From the NCBI RefSeq assembly GCF_027409185.1, contig NC_084465.1:28313864-28377863 (forward strand): 64,000 nucleotides of DNA. The letters are read 5' to 3'. Source of the stretch: Cynocephalus volans (taxonomy: Eukaryota; Chordata; Mammalia; Dermoptera; Cynocephalidae). Position numbers and translations under genes: made by a program. The notes below the pieces were generated by a model. That model worked only from the letters and a program-made list of their open reading frames with translations, ran no database searches and was not told the origin of the DNA. Below are positions 22,780-35,069 of the stretch, piece by piece. Every line of letters begins with the position of its first letter. Within the stretch, counting starts at the first letter, position 1.

Positions 22780-22960
22780 CATCGAAAGAATATTGAGTGT
22801 CTGCCCCGTGCCAAGAACTGTGCTGGGCACTGGGCATCGAGCAATGACAAAAGGAGATAGCCTCTTTCAAGGTGACTGCACAGTGTTATGGCAGAGACAT
22901 ATATCAAGCAAATAACTACATACATGAATGTATAATTGTCACAATGCTATTAAAGAAAGG
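22780..22960. mobile_element. Ancient repeat fragment (L2-like)
   Basis: GTGCCAAGAACTGTGCTGGGCACTGGGCAT, a common old L2-related phrase. The stretch from 22960 to about 23690 holds nothing I recognise. Confidence 0.45.
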
Positions 22961-23825
22961 ATAGATGCTATGCAAACATTTAGTAAAGAAATTACTGGTG
23001 GACATTTGTTGTTTGCCTCTCCAGGATTCTGTAATCCCAGTTTGGGTTTGGTGACCCACCCCACATGTAAACTCTCAACATCAGGGGAGATCCTGTTCTG
23101 CTTGGTCAATCAGATCATTGCTCTTCCACAGTACCAGTTATTGGTTCTAAAATAGGAATTTACCCAGAGTCGAGTCATCCTAGCCAATGAGACTCAATTC
23201 TGGAACTTTTTTTGGAACCCTCTTGGAGAAGTATATCCACTCTTCCTATTAGGTTTGGATGTGAAAGAGGAAGCTGGAGCCACAGTAGCCATCTTGCCAC
23301 CATGAAGAATGAGCTTCTTTGAGGACAGAGCGAACCCAGAGGGAATGGGGACAAGGGATAGAAAGATATGTAAGTCCTAGTGACACTTTTTGAGGTCTGA
23401 ATCAAGCCTGAAGCTAACTCTGGACTTTGTGGTTACCTGTCACTTTGGGCTGTCACTTGTGACCAAGATGATTCAGAACATAAATGAATGAGGGAAGGTT
23501 TCCCAAAGGAAGGGACAGATTTGTCCCTGAGGGGTGGGTGAGTAGGAATTAACCTGGCCTGGAGCAGAAGGGAGGTGAAGAGAGCAGTCGCAGCAGAGGA
23601 AAGAGCATGAACATGCCCACAGGACCTCGAGCAGGTGAAGCAGCAGAATGTTGGAGAAGCAAGGAGAAGGCTTGAGAACAGAGAGAGGATGGATCACTAA
23701 GAAAATCTGTTTCATATTGAAAATTTCAAATATATTAACAACGAAGAGACTAGAATGATGAACATCTACATATCCATCACCCAGCATCAACCACTATTAA
23801 CTTGGACCCAATGTTGTTTCTTTTA

Positions 23826-24003
23826 TTTTTTTATTTTTATTTTTTCAAAAGATGACTGGTAAGGGGATCTCAGCCCTTGACTTGGTGTTGTCAGCACCAC
23901 GCTCTCCCAAGTGAGCTAACCGGCCATCCCTATATAGGGATCTAAACCCGTGGCCTTGGTGTTATCAGCATCACAGTCTCCCAAGTGAGCCACGGGCTGG
24001 CCC
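23826..24003 (-). mobile_element. Dimeric tRNA-Ile-like SINE with long target duplication
   Basis: Antisense dimer, tail on the left. It is flanked by the 16-bp repeat AATGTTGTTTCTTTTA at about 23810-23825 and 24004-24019. This is the clearest SINE insertion after the one at 6992. Confidence 0.93.
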
Positions 24004-24059
24004 TAATGTTGTTTCTTTTAAACCTGCTTCTCTTACTTCTCCCAGTCTTCTGGCTAGAT

Positions 24060-24930
24060 TATTTTTAAGCACAATGGAATACATTTTTAAGAAGGTGACA
24101 TTTAAGCCAAAATATAAATATTTGATGATGAGGAAGTGGCCATTTGAAGATTTTTAGGAAGAGCATTAGAGGCAGAAGGAAAAGTAGGTGCAAAATCCCA
24201 GAGATTGGAACAGATTTGAATTTTTTGAGAGATGGAAAATTAGACCAGAGTGGCTATGGTGGGAGACCAGACAGGGGAAAGGGATATGAAATGAAGTCAG
24301 AAAAGTAGATGGGGTCAGGTCATGGAGGCCTGGGTGTCATGTTGAGGAGTTTGGGTTTTATTCGGATTACTGTATGAAGCCCTTTAAAGCAAAAGGCACT
24401 GTACTCTGATTTACCTTTTGAGAAGCCCTCTCTGATTGCTATTTGGAGGATGGTGGCCAAGAGTGGAAGAAGGGTGGCCATTCAGGAGATTATTACAGAA
24501 GTCCAGGGGAAAGCTGATAATGGCTTGGAGTGGCATTTTAGCGTCAGACGTCATGAGAAGCAGTCAGGACTAGGATATATTTTTGAGGGAGCATCAGTTT
24601 GATTAGCTGATGGATTTCATGTGGACTGTGAGGGAGAGAGAGAAAACAAGGTTGACTCCCAGGTTTTTGTCCTGAGCAACGGTGTGATGGTGTACTATGT
24701 ACAGAGATGGAGAAAACTCGGAAACAGGTTTGGGGATGGAGGTGAAGATAGTGGGTGACCAACCAAGAGTTTGAGCTGTCAGAAGTCAAATTTGTGATGC
24801 ACTTGGTTGGCTAAGTGAAGAAGTTGAGGTAATGGTTGGTCACAGGAGTCTGACCTCAGGGGAGAGGTCAGGGCCAGAGATAGACATGGGAGTTGTGCTG
24901 GGTGTCTTCAATTTGTCATTCAGAACCACT
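24060..24930. mobile_element. Ancient L2-like repeat, first part
   Basis: GGTCATGGAGGCCTGGGTGTCATG, GAGTTTGGGTTTTATTC, AGGAGATTATTACAGAAGTCCAGG and GACTCCCAGGTTTTTGTCC follow each other in the order of a widespread old mammalian repeat that I take to be L2. It seems to continue at 25975. Confidence 0.5.
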
Positions 24931-25175
24931 CTACCCTTTTCCACTGTGCACTAAGCCCTGAGAATCTACCTGTGTTGACTATATCAACAGGGTCTCTTGT
25001 TCTGTGGCTTCCGTTGGGTTTAGCTAATAAAGAGTCCTGGAAGGAGATCTGGGGGAGAGGGGGGAGGTGAGTGAGGTTGGCCTTTTTATTTCTCCGGCTC
25101 CTCTCTGTGTAGTGTCACCGAGGGCTGACTGTGTCTTTACCAAAGATCACGGCTCCTTTCTCCAGGTTTTGGTAA

Positions 25176-25690
25176 CTACTTGTGAAGGTTAATTCTAGGT
25201 GTCAAGTTGGTTAGATGAAGGAATGCCAAGAAACCTGGTAAAGCTATCTTTTTAGGTGTGTCTGTGAGGGTGTTTCCAGCAGAGATTAGTATGAGAGTCT
25301 GAGTGGATTGGGTGGGAAAGACCTTCCTGCAATGTGTGTGGGAACCATCCAATCCTCTGGGGGTCTAGAGAGAACAAAGGATGGAGGAAAAAGGTGACTC
25401 TCTCTCTATATGCCGGAGCTGGAATACACTCTTCTCTCCTGTCTGTGGACATCAGAGCTTCAGACTCTTCAGCTTTTGGGTTCCAGGACTTACACCAAGG
25501 ACATTATCAGCTTCCCTGGTTTTGAGGCCTTCAGACTTGGACTGAGCCACACTACCAGCATCCAGTTTACAGAGGTCCTGTCATGGGACTTTTCTTCACA
25601 ATCATGTGAGCTAATTCCCCTAATAAATCCCTCTCATATATTTATAACATATCCTATTGATTCTGTATCTCTGGAGAACTCAAATATACT
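25176..25690 (+). mobile_element. Old interspersed repeat, family not assigned
   Basis: It carries the well-known mammalian repeat phrases GGTGTGTCTGTGAGGGTGTTTCC and AATAAATCCCTCTCATATATTT, then GATTCTGTATCTCTGGAGAACTC. It splits the L2-like repeat that surrounds it. I do not name the family. Confidence 0.6.
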
Positions 25691-25974
25691 ATTCCCTCAC
25701 TCCCCATCAAGCCCAGGGGTGATAATGTGTCCTACTGTTATCAGCCCAGTAGTACTGAACTGTCCCTCATGTTTTCTCTAAATCCGGCCTTGAAGAATGT
25801 CCTGTAAAAAGTCCTTTTATTGAACTCTTCTTGTGACCCAATTCGAGGGTGCCATACACTTCTTGCTGGGATCCTGACTTGTGAGAAGTCATTGGCAGAT
25901 AAATGGTATTAAAGCTTTGGGCTTGAATAAAAGCAACTAAGGAGATCAGAGAACAGAGCTTGGGCACCTTTTAG

Positions 25975-26175
25975 AGGTGGGCAGGGAAGGAGGAACCAGC
26001 ACAAGAGACCAGAGAGAAGAGGCCCATTTAGTAGGAGTTAAACCAGGTAAGTGCAGAGTCACTGGAGCCCAAAGAAGAAAGCACATCAAGGAAGAAAGGG
26101 TCACTCTGTCAAAGACTGCTGAGAGATCAGGGGAGGTGGAAACAGAGAACTCACACTCAGACTTGGCAATCAGTA
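25975..26175. mobile_element. Ancient L2-like repeat, second part
   Basis: Phrases such as CTGTCAAAGACTGCTGAGAGATCAGG match the downstream part of the repeat at 24060-24930. The gap between them is filled by the element at 25176 and by unassigned DNA. Confidence 0.4.
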
Positions 26176-26261
26176 AACTTTAATGTGATTGTTATAGTCT
26201 TTGTGGAGCTCAGCTACATTAATTTCTGTCAGAGTCCCATCCCTTAAGCAGCTCTTAGGGA

Positions 26262-26560
26262 GTCTTTTTTTTTTTTTTTTTTAATTGTAACACAGTTGAT
26301 TGTGATTGTACATGTCTGTGGACTTATGGGGTCTTGATCCGCCCCAAGCTTAGTCCTCCAGCCTCTCCTCCTCTGAGTGCCTGCCAATCACCCGCTCCTC
26401 AGCGCCTCCAAGGCTCTGCACTGGCTGCAACCTCTGGGGCTTTGCTCTTGTTGTCTCCTCTCCTGGGACACTCTTTCCCTCTTCTTGCTTCCCTTGGGTA
26501 GCTTCTACCTCAGGTCTCAGAACCCTCCTTGACCCCCAAATCTAGGAGAAGCGCCCTCCT
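26262..26560. mobile_element. L1 tail fragment beside an L2 piece
   Basis: A T tract with TTGATTGTGATTGTACATGTC is an old L1 tail. From about 26340, L2 3' wording follows (CTCCTCTCCTGGGACACTCTTTCCC). Confidence 0.45.
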
Positions 26561-26564
26561 AAGT

Positions 26565-27320
26565 ATAGTTGATTCTAATTTTTCACAGTAGTTATGCTCT
26601 AGAAAATTGCCACGAATACTGCAATAGTGAATAAGGAACCATTGCTCCTAGAGGAAACACAGGGTTAGGTTCCTGTAGGCCTCTGGTCACAACATTGCCA
26701 TCGACTAATCAATACATAACCTTTTTTGTGTGTGTTTCTGGTTGAAGACGCAACCTTGTTCTGTGTGTTTCTAATTTAATATAAATACAAGGATACTTCA
26801 AAAAGTTTGTGGAACAATACAATTAAAAGATAATACAAATCTTTTCACAAACTTTTTGGAGTATCCTCATGTATTGTTGATTCATTAACATCGAACCCAT
26901 GGCCAATAGCACATGAGTCAGGCCTGAATGAAACCTAACACATATTTTCTCCATAGAGCACATTACAGCCTTCTTGTGCTTAGGAATGTTAGACAGTACT
27001 TCATCACTATGCTTGGCAGCCATTTTAAACAGCAAAATTACCAACAAAAGAATGCAAAGAGTGTGGCACTAAATTGACCTGGAAAAGGACACTTGTTTAC
27101 AGCATGAGAGCTGAAACAAGAAGGCAGAGAGAGAGAGTCTTGTTCAACCTCAGCTGAGAACATGCATGTCCGGTGACTCAAATTTTTCACCTCTCTGTAC
27201 ATATTTGTGAATGATCTCAAAAGCACCAAGAGTATTGATTTGGGGGTTACAAAGAAATGTTAGCAAGTAGGTCAATTTGCAAATACAAAACCCATGGATA
27301 ATGAGGAAAGACTATTCTCA
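26565..27320 (-). mobile_element. Tigger-type pogo DNA transposon remnant
   Basis: Antisense old pogo-like element. A frame on the minus strand (26823-27047) reads KHSDEVLSNIPKHKKAVM, which resembles the N terminus of Tigger transposase. The outer parts carry the non-coding Tigger wording (AGAAGGCAGAGAGAGAGAG, TGAGAACATGCATGTCC). The transposase is truncated and non-functional. A mariner-type MITE is nested in it. Confidence 0.8.
26790..26872. mobile_element. Mariner-type MITE nested in Tigger
   Basis: An ~80-bp imperfect palindrome. Left arm: AGGATACTTCAAAAAGTTTG. Right arm: CAAACTTTTTGGAGTATCCT. It has no coding capacity and sits inside the Tigger remnant. Confidence 0.8.
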
Positions 27321-27340
27321 CAGCACCTCTTAGTTCCCTC

Positions 27341-27396
27341 ACACTGTGTTAATATCACAAAAGGTCCTTTCCACACTGTGTTAATATCACAAAAGA
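27341..27396. repeat. Short tandem duplication, 24-bp core
   Basis: CACACTGTGTTAATATCACAAAAG occurs twice, separated by about eight bases, giving a period near 32. Confidence 0.9.
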
Positions 27397-27404
27397 TACA
27401 TCAC

Positions 27405-27585
27405 TTACTAGCTGACTTTGGGCTGATTACTTAACCTCTCTGTGCATTGTTTCATCTATGGTATGAGTAATAACAGTACTTATTTCATAGGGTGTTGCAA
27501 GCATTAAATGAGTTAAAGTACCTGCCACATGGTAAGCACTTAGTATTAGCTATTATTATTATCGTCATCTGTTTGTCTCTATCAC
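27405..27585 (+). mobile_element. MIR SINE
   Basis: Well preserved sense MIR: GGCTGATTACTTAACCTCTCTG, CATAGGGTGTTGCAAGCATT, then GCTATTATTATT. Confidence 0.88.
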
Positions 27586-27654
27586 TAGACTGTATGCCCT
27601 GTGTCATATCTTAAGACTTCCTTTGCTCTTTTGCTAGTTGCTAGGAATGATAAA

Positions 27655-27870
27655 TGCTAGTAGTTCACATTATATAGCAGGCACTGCCCTAAGTGTCTTA
27701 CATTTATTACTTCAATTAGTATTTATGAGAGCCTTTAGTGATAGTTTCTATTATTACTTCATTTTAAAGAAGAGAAAACCAAGGCACAGAGAGGTAAGTT
27801 CCTTACCTAAGGTCACACAGATGTCAAATCTGAGAGCCAGGATTTGCACTCAGGCTGTCCAGAATATGGG
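27655..27870 (-). mobile_element. MIR SINE
   Basis: Antisense MIR: GCAGGCACTGCCCTAAGTG, AAACCAAGGCACAGAGAGGT, GCCAGGATTTGCACTCAGG. It lies 70 bp from the sense copy. Confidence 0.88.
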
Positions 27871-27874
27871 CACC

Positions 27875-28420
27875 TGGTTCTTGCCCACATGGAACTCAAA
27901 TAGACTCCAGTTCCTCATGCTGTGCTTGCCTGCCTTTTGTGAACATACTTCTTAACTTAAAAAAAGTTATTTAAACCACTGTACAGCAGTATTTTAAAAA
28001 GCTTCTAAACATTCACCCATATTCCTGGTATCTAGTTCAGCAACTGTTTTGATTTTGATGTTTCCTTCCAATGTCTATCCACAGGAATACTTTTTTTTAT
28101 GCTGCCCAGTTGTAACATTATGCATTATAACTTGGTGTATTGGTTTTTACTTGAGATCATCTCATAACACGCACTCATTTTCTGTCTGTGTCTGTCCCCT
28201 TCATTCTATCTGTTTTAGGAGTTATACCGACTAAAGAGAGGGAAGAGGCCTCCTTTCCTCCTGCTTCTATGGCATCACTAGTCACTCACTCCTCTGCCCC
28301 TTGCATCTGCTCACTACCCCATCACCCTGCTGAAAAGATGGTGACACTTATATAGTGTTTGATAAGATCAAAACATACAGAGTTGCTGATACCAACTGAT
28401 GACAACTGCAATTTCGTATG
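27875..28420. other. Unique or unassigned sequence
   Basis: No gene or repeat I can name. Confidence 0.35.
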
Positions 28421-28424
28421 ATTT

Positions 28425-28670
28425 TCAGTCTTAATCTATGCCAGGTATTGTATTTACATGTATTAACTCATTTAATCATCAAGATAATGAGATGAGGTGA
28501 GTATTATCATCATCATCCCCATTTACATTTGAGGAAACTGAGGCAAAGAAAAGTTAAGTAACTAGCCCAAGATCACATAGCTAGTGAGTGTTAGGTGCAA
28601 GATTTGGGCCCAGGAAGTCTGCCTTCAAAGACTATATTCTTAACCATTATGTTACAACGCCTCTCCTGAA
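28425..28670 (-). mobile_element. MIR SINE
   Basis: Nearly full-length antisense MIR from ATGCCAGGTATTG through GAGGAAACTGAGGCAAAG to CTTAACCATTATGTTACAACG. Confidence 0.9.
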
Positions 28671-28769
28671 TGGTGTACTAAGCTTAAAATAACCAAATCC
28701 AATGTTGTTCAGGGAGTGGGAGCAAGCCTCCCTGCTAAATGAGTACCAGTGACCTGTGTTTCCCCCTAT

Positions 28770-28935
28770 TTAGAATTTATTATTTAATGTATGTGTGCAT
28801 TCTCCAATAGATGTAAGGGCCCCGAGGCTAGGGAGTGGGCCTGCTCTTCATCACTACATCCTTAGTGCCTTGTACAGTGAGTAAAATAAATATGCTCCTC
28901 AATGTTTATTGAAAGAAAAAAGGAAGGAAGGATGG
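28770..28935 (+). mobile_element. L2 LINE 3' end
   Basis: GATGTAAGGGCCCCGAGGC, CTTAGTGCCTTGTACAGTG, then a degraded AATAAATATGCTCC end. Confidence 0.7.
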
Positions 28936-28939
28936 AAGG

Positions 28940-29820
28940 TGGGGTATAGACTGGGGACCGGGAAGGCAGGTGAGATAAATTGTAGAATGTGTCTCTCTGA
29001 CTTTTGTGGAGGATTGGGCTTTGAGTAGCCACAAATATGGTGGGATCTTCTGCTTCAGGTGTCCAGAGTAGAACAGAGTAGAGGGTTGAGTTCAAGCCAG
29101 AGATTCTTAGTGTCAGTTTAATGGCAAACCCCTCACTTACAGGGCTGGGGCCAGAGTTCAGAAGAGGGTGGAGGCTAGGTGGGAGGCGAGAGCTAGTCAG
29201 GAATAAGTCCTACAGGAAAGAGCCCTTTTGCCCTGGGAAGCATGTGTGGTACAAAGGAAGGTCTGGAATGCGTTAGACCTGCGTGTCTGCCAGACTTAAG
29301 GCCATTGTCTAGAAGCCACTGAAAGTGAAAACTTTATGTTAATTTGGTGTCTTGGAACTCTTTCTCTAAGTGCTAGATATGGTGGCAGAATGCCTGCAAA
29401 TATAAAATGTCTTTAGGAAAGTGGGCCTTTTGTTTCTAGCATTCTGGGACCCAAGTTCTTTGAAGGAGAAATATGAAAGGCAAGGATGACTCCTGAAAGA
29501 CGTAGAATACGATGTTGATTCAATCATTACCTGCTTCTGAGACCTTCTTTGTGATCATTGTTTTTTATCTGTCAAAAAGGGAAGCAACGAGTTTATATAG
29601 CTTCTCAAAGTTATGATGATCATTATAATGTATTTCAACAATATATTGAAAGTCCTTGGAAGAGTGTAAAGTACTAACAAATGTAATGATTATTAAGGCC
29701 TGTTATCACATATATTAGATAACATAATACAATGATTAATTTTATCCCCTGGCTCCCCGACTCCATGGTCTTCCTAAGAAGTAGTTTCACACTTTCAAAA
29801 TGAAGTGGGAAGAAATATTG
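28940..29820. other. Unique sequence, nothing recognised
   Basis: No gene, RNA or nameable repeat. Confidence 0.35.
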
Positions 29821-29826
29821 TGAGGA

Positions 29827-30335
29827 TATGTATTAATTTTCTATTGCTGCCGTAACAAGTTACCACAAACTCAGTGTCTTGAAAACAACATAAATGGATT
29901 ATTTTACAGTTCTGGAGGTCAGGAGTGTGTAAGGGGTCTCACTGGGCTAAAATCAAGGTATTGACAGGGCTGTATTCTAAGCTGGAGGCTCAAGGGAAGA
30001 ATCCACTTTCTCATCTTTTCCAGCTTCTAGAGGCCACCTGCATTCCTTTTCTTACAGTCCCCTTCCTCCATCTTCAAAGCCAGCAATGTTACATGTCTCT
30101 GTGCCTTTCCTCCATAGTCACACCTTCCTCTCCCTTCTGTCTCTCTTCTGCTCTTAAAGACCCTTGTGATTACATTAGATCCACCTGAATAATCCAGCAT
30201 AATCTCCCTATTTTGAAGTCAGACAATTTGAAACTTTAATTCCTCTTTGCCGTGTAACCTGACGTATTCACAGGTTTTGGGTATTAGAACATGAACATCC
30301 ATGGGGGGACCATTATTCTGCCTACCACAGTATAT
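29827..30335. mobile_element. Old LTR-like repeat (TGTATTAA...CTACCACA)
   Basis: It begins TGTATTAATTTTCTATTGCTGCC and ends ATTATTCTGCCTACCACA, with ACAGTTCTGGAGGTCAGGAG and CCACCTGAATAATCC between. These are phrases of a very common old mammalian LTR-like repeat, probably ERVL/MaLR related. The subfamily was not assigned. Confidence 0.6.
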
Positions 30336-30339
30336 ATTT

Positions 30340-31420
30340 TGTAAATTTTGCATCTGGAAAGAACTTTGGCAAAAGCAAAAATGGAGTGCAATGGGTAAGC
30401 CTTGTTCTGGGAAAACCACCTTCATGATCATGGTATCTTCCCTGCCACAAAAAACAATTACATTGTATAATGTCAATTATACTAATGATCCTGATTTGAG
30501 CATCACATATTGCACACAGGTAATGATATTCAACTCTGTACCCCACAGATATGTACAATCAACTATGTTACAATAAAAACAACAACAACAACAACCCCCC
30601 AACACAATTAAACACTCTTCCTAAATTAAAACCTTAAAGGGACTAGGGGAAAAAAAAAAAAGCAAAGATAGAGGATCAAAATTCTTCCTAACTTGGTTCA
30701 GGAACTATATTCTTTTTCATGGGAAACCAGCAACACCTAGTGTCTCTCCAAATAAATTTCAACAGAAAACCTACTAAAATTGTTCTGTAATTAAGCTCAG
30801 TGACTGATGATAGAGAAAGGAAATTCTCACTACTCAGAGAGAAAGCTGGTGATTCTTCTATATGTTCTTTAGATTTATTCTGGGCCCGCACATCTGTGCA
30901 TCCATCCAGAAGTATTTAAATTAATTCTGTTTGGGACATAGCATCAATACGGGGATCTGTGATAAATGCAGAAAGATAAGAACCATGGACAAGTGGCAAC
31001 TAGGGAGAGGTCAATCCATGAAGACATCATCTCAGAATGTTGGGGTAAGTTTTGAATCCAGAACCCAGAGCCAAAAGTCAGGAGCTGCAAGTGTAGCTAC
31101 CTTTGTGCCAACTGTGAGTTTAGCCTGAGAATGAGCATGGGCTGAGGCTGCACAAGCCAGGGCAACTTGGTCAATCAGGAGTGAAGTCAGGGGCCCCGGG
31201 TTCCCAGGACTAGGATTGTATGTACAATGCGTCAGCACACTTCCCATGACAGCTTGTTAAAGACAGGCACCTCTGGAACTACTGCTCATCCCTTCAGGGG
31301 GCTCTGTTGAGGAAAAGGAAGGATTGAAGAGGTGAAGCAGGGGAGGGAAGGGAACTGAATTGGCAGCCAGTCCCACTGTTCAGGCTGTGACTGGTTTTTC
31401 CAGGAGATGCTTACACATTT
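30340..31420. other. Mixed unassigned sequence with (CAA)n
   Basis: A short (CAA)n/A-rich tract lies at 30572-30595 and another A run at 30650-30662. Otherwise nothing recognised. Confidence 0.35.
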
Positions 31421-31424
31421 AGTC

Positions 31425-31862
31425 TAGTGGGTTGAATGCATCCTCCAAAATTTGCGTCTATCAAGAACATCAGAATGTGACCTTTTTTGGAATTAAGGTC
31501 TTGCAGATATAATTAGTTAAGGTGAGGTCGTATTGAATCAGGGTGGATCCTAACTCAATGGCTGTTGTCCTTGCAAGAGGAGAGGACACACAGACACACA
31601 CAGGGAAGAAGGTCATGTGAAGTCAGAGGCAGAGATAGGAATGATGCAGTTATAAGCCGAGGAATACCAAGGATCTCTGGAAGCCACCAGAGTTAGGCAG
31701 AGGCAAGAGGGCTCTTTCCTACAGCCTTCAGAGGGAGCATGGCTCTGCTGACTCCTTGATCTTGAACTTCTAACCTCCAGAACCGTGGGAGGATAATTTC
31801 TGTTGTTTTAAGCCTCCCAGTTTATGGTCCTTTGTTAGGGCAGCCCTAGGAAACTACTGCAC
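31425..31862 (+). mobile_element. MaLR-type LTR fragment
   Basis: It reads GGGTTGAATGCATCCTCCAAAA, AGAATGTGACCTTTTTTGG, TGCAAGAGGAGAGGACACAC, CTTGATCTTGAACTTC and TTTAAGCCTCCCAGTTTATGG in the order expected of MLT1-like LTRs. The family name is tentative. Confidence 0.6.
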
Positions 31863-31869
31863 TGGGTGA

Positions 31870-34425
31870 AGACGATGCTGGGAGACTGTTAACTCAGTTA
31901 TGTCTGGGACAATGGGGGTTCCTCTTCCCTGCGAGATCTGAGGCCTGGAACTGGTGCTTCATACTTATGGGCCCTGACATGGTTCAAAAATTAATTAGTA
32001 ATTAGTTGAGGTGATAAAATGGGTTACCCCCGCCTTCTACTCCCCCTGGTGAAGGCTCCCATAGGGGGGATTTCTTTGTGAAATCCTTGTACCATTATCT
32101 GAAGGAACCAGAAGGTGTAGATCCCTCCTGCAAAGATTGCCTCATGGTTCCACTTTTTCTTCTTCCTAGGGATTATTTTTCCTGCACCTCCAAAGAGAAT
32201 TGTCTCTTTTCAGATGCTTGACCTGCCCGATCACTGTGGCCTCTGACACTATCAACTATCCCTTCCCAAAATGTCCCTCCTAGGCAACAATACCTCTTTC
32301 CTTTTTCTCTTGTGACTTTCTCTCTTTTTATCTTTGTGATTTAATTCTTTCTTCTTCCTCTATCTGGCTAAGAAATGTTGATGTTCACTTGGGTTCTTTG
32401 TTTGGTTTTCTCTTAAAACTCTCTTGGGTAACCATCCAGTTTCCTTATTTTAATTGCCACCCACCACGTGACTCCCAAATCTCTGTTCCAGTTCAAAGCT
32501 TACCCTTGAGCTCCGGGCTTCATATAGTCAAAGCAATGTTTCCATCTGGAGGTGCTGGGCACTTCAGACTCAGTGCATTCCAAGCCCTTTACTGACTTAT
32601 CTCTTCCTCCAGCTGAAATCACAAACTCCCCCTTTTCAAAATGGGGAATTCATGCAGAGTTTTTATTAAGATTAAAAGGATAGATATTGAGCAGTTTGGG
32701 AGGAAGTAAAAAAAGAACAAAAAAACCACACAAAGAATTATGGCTGGTGTCGCAGGAATTACCCAATCAATAGATTACCAAAGCTTGTCTACACTAATTT
32801 TTGATATAATACATGGGGATTTTAGGACAGAAAATACATACTGTTGAGGAACTTATAGACAAAAGTATAAGGCATTTATTAGCTCCTTCCAGATCCTTTC
32901 GTCTCTCTCCTTTTTAGCTCTCAGCTTGTTGTTATAGTTGTTCTTGGCCACCTTGTTTCACTCTCAGACCAGGCTGAGTCTTTGGAGTCTCTCAAGTAGA
33001 TGGAAAAACAGTCTTCTCCTGCCCCCTCCTTGATGCTGCAGCTAGGTTCTGCCCTTCCTTTCTATAATGACACCCTAGTGGCCTTGCTCTTGGGACATTG
33101 CAGTGGGCAGATGAGCCTAGAACCTCTTGTCTGGCCACTGTCCTGAGTCCTGTGCCTTGAGGGTGTGACACTTCTATCTCCACACGCTTGGGTCAGAGCC
33201 CAGAAAAGTAAATATGTCCATGAAATCACAAAAAAGATCAAAAGTCTGCAGTAGTCCAAGGGCCAGTTTTTTTTTTTTTTTTTTAACTTAAAGTATTTAT
33301 GGATCCAGAAGTGAGCTGGGGAGTTGAGAGGTGGGATAAGAACCCACATAAGATTTATTTCCAAACGTGGTGTAAAATGATCTAATTCCAACATTGAATT
33401 GCTAAAGATTTGACGTCCTAACACTGGAGGATCAGGAATGTATTGATGAAGATGCTTGGGTGGATAATAGTGGCTATTTCCCCTGGAATATTAACACACA
33501 GGTTGTTTTTGCAACATCCAGTAATTATTAGAACTGTGTCCCTAAGCAGCTCTGGGCTCAGTTCTGAAACTCATGTCTTAATCAGGCAGGTTTTGACTCA
33601 TCATATAGTTATCCATTTTTCTTTAACTGAGTGTTTTAATTGTTTTATGCAATTAGGAGGAGGAAGATCACAAAAGTCATCACATTGCAGAAGAGATATG
33701 ACAGAAAAGGCCATTAACTCTACCTTACTGTACAAATCCCAGCAGTAATAGGGACTTACATAAACAACACAGCTTAAATTATTTAGTGGACAATCTCTAA
33801 TAACACCACCAGCAGGGTAATGCACTTTATTCGTCATTAAAGCAAAAGTGATTAGTCTGCTATATAACCTAATCATCTGAAAAACTTAATTCCCATAACA
33901 ACTTTTGTCATTAGTGCTTTGTAAAAGGGCAGATTAAAGACAGAATTTTGCCACATCAAATTGTGCTGCAGCACAAAAGCCAAAATAAGTGTTTCCTCCA
34001 CTAGAGGGCTGGTACGCATGTTGTCTTGAAAGTCCTTCACCTGGATGGCAGCAGGTGACAGAGTTGGGCAGAATCTAATTTTCAGCAATTTCTTAGTTTT
34101 TCACTACCTGGATGAATTCTAGAATTAAATGCTGCATAAGCTAATTCTTTTGGAGAAAGTTTGGTTCTAGAAAGATGATTGAAGTTCACATGAGAGGTTT
34201 AGGAGGATTTTTAAGCTTCCATTCAGCACATGATTCAACATTTACTGAGATTCTTGGACGTATGAAGATGTGGCCTAGATGCTGGATACAAAGGTAGTGA
34301 AATAATGCTTCTGGCCTCAAGGAGCTTCTGTTTAGCCCTGGGTCATTAGTCACCAATGTTTCCAGTTTTTTTCTAGGTGTGTTGGCACCTCACCTGCTTG
34401 AAGTTAGTCATGGTCATGTCCTTTG
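31870..34425. other. Unique or unassigned sequence
   Basis: No gene was recognised. There is a T tract at 33268-33285. Open frames up to 120 codons lack any family resemblance I know. Confidence 0.35.
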
Positions 34426-34437
34426 CTTTGGAGAAAA

Positions 34438-34615
34438 TGTTATGGACTAAATGTTTGTGTCCCCCCAAAATTCATATATTAAAATCCTAGCCCTCAATGT
34501 GCTGATATTAGGAGTAGAGGCCTTTGTGAGTTGATTAGGTCATGAGGGTGGAGCCCTCATGAATGGGATTAGTGCCCTTATAAAAAGAGACACAAGAGAT
34601 TGGCAAACAAATGCA
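34438..34615 (+). mobile_element. MaLR/L1-tail type old repeat fragment
   Basis: It contains TGTTATGGACTAAATGTTTG, GTCATGAGGGTGGAGCCC and ATGGGATTAGTGCCC, phrases of a common old mammalian repeat. The family was not assigned with confidence. Confidence 0.55.
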
Positions 34616-34769
34616 TGTTTAAACATTTTAAATTAAAATGCTATTCTAAATTAAAATGTTTAAATTAAAATAAGATATCTAAAGTGTGTTCTTTGCTTCC
34701 TTACTCTTTTCAGTTAACAGATTGTCTTTGCCTGGATTACTCAAAATGCACAGCCTGTGGAAATGGCTT

Positions 34770-35065
34770 AGGTCCTGTTACTCCAATAGAGAATGCAATT
34801 CAAGCAGGGTGAAGAAAGGGGAGGGAGAGCTAGCATGAGAATGCTGAATTGTGCTGGCCTGCACTTGGGTTCAAGTTTTCTTGATCTTACAGGATCGTTT
34901 TCCAAGAAGCTATATAGATGAGTGCTTTTCAGGACAGTATGTAGAGTAAGAAGGGAGAAGAGTTTACTTGCAGCCCTCCATCTCCTGTTGGTTAAAAGTT
35001 TGCTCCATGGGGCATTAATTCCCTTACACTTGCAGGTGGGCATGCATGAGGACCATATGAAGTCC
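34770..35065 (-). mobile_element. Fragment related to the ERV remnant at 36-38 kb
   Basis: It shares the segment CTCCATGGGGCATTAATT and neighbouring bases with 38248-38270, in the same orientation. It is therefore likely a second piece of the same old retroviral internal sequence. Confidence 0.4.
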
Positions 35066-35069
35066 TGAG

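Noticed and set aside
24060-34400. Possible extra protein-coding gene between 24 and 34 kb
   Set aside because: All frames are short, mostly in repeats, and show no splice-linked homology. Human synteny also predicts a gene-poor interval.
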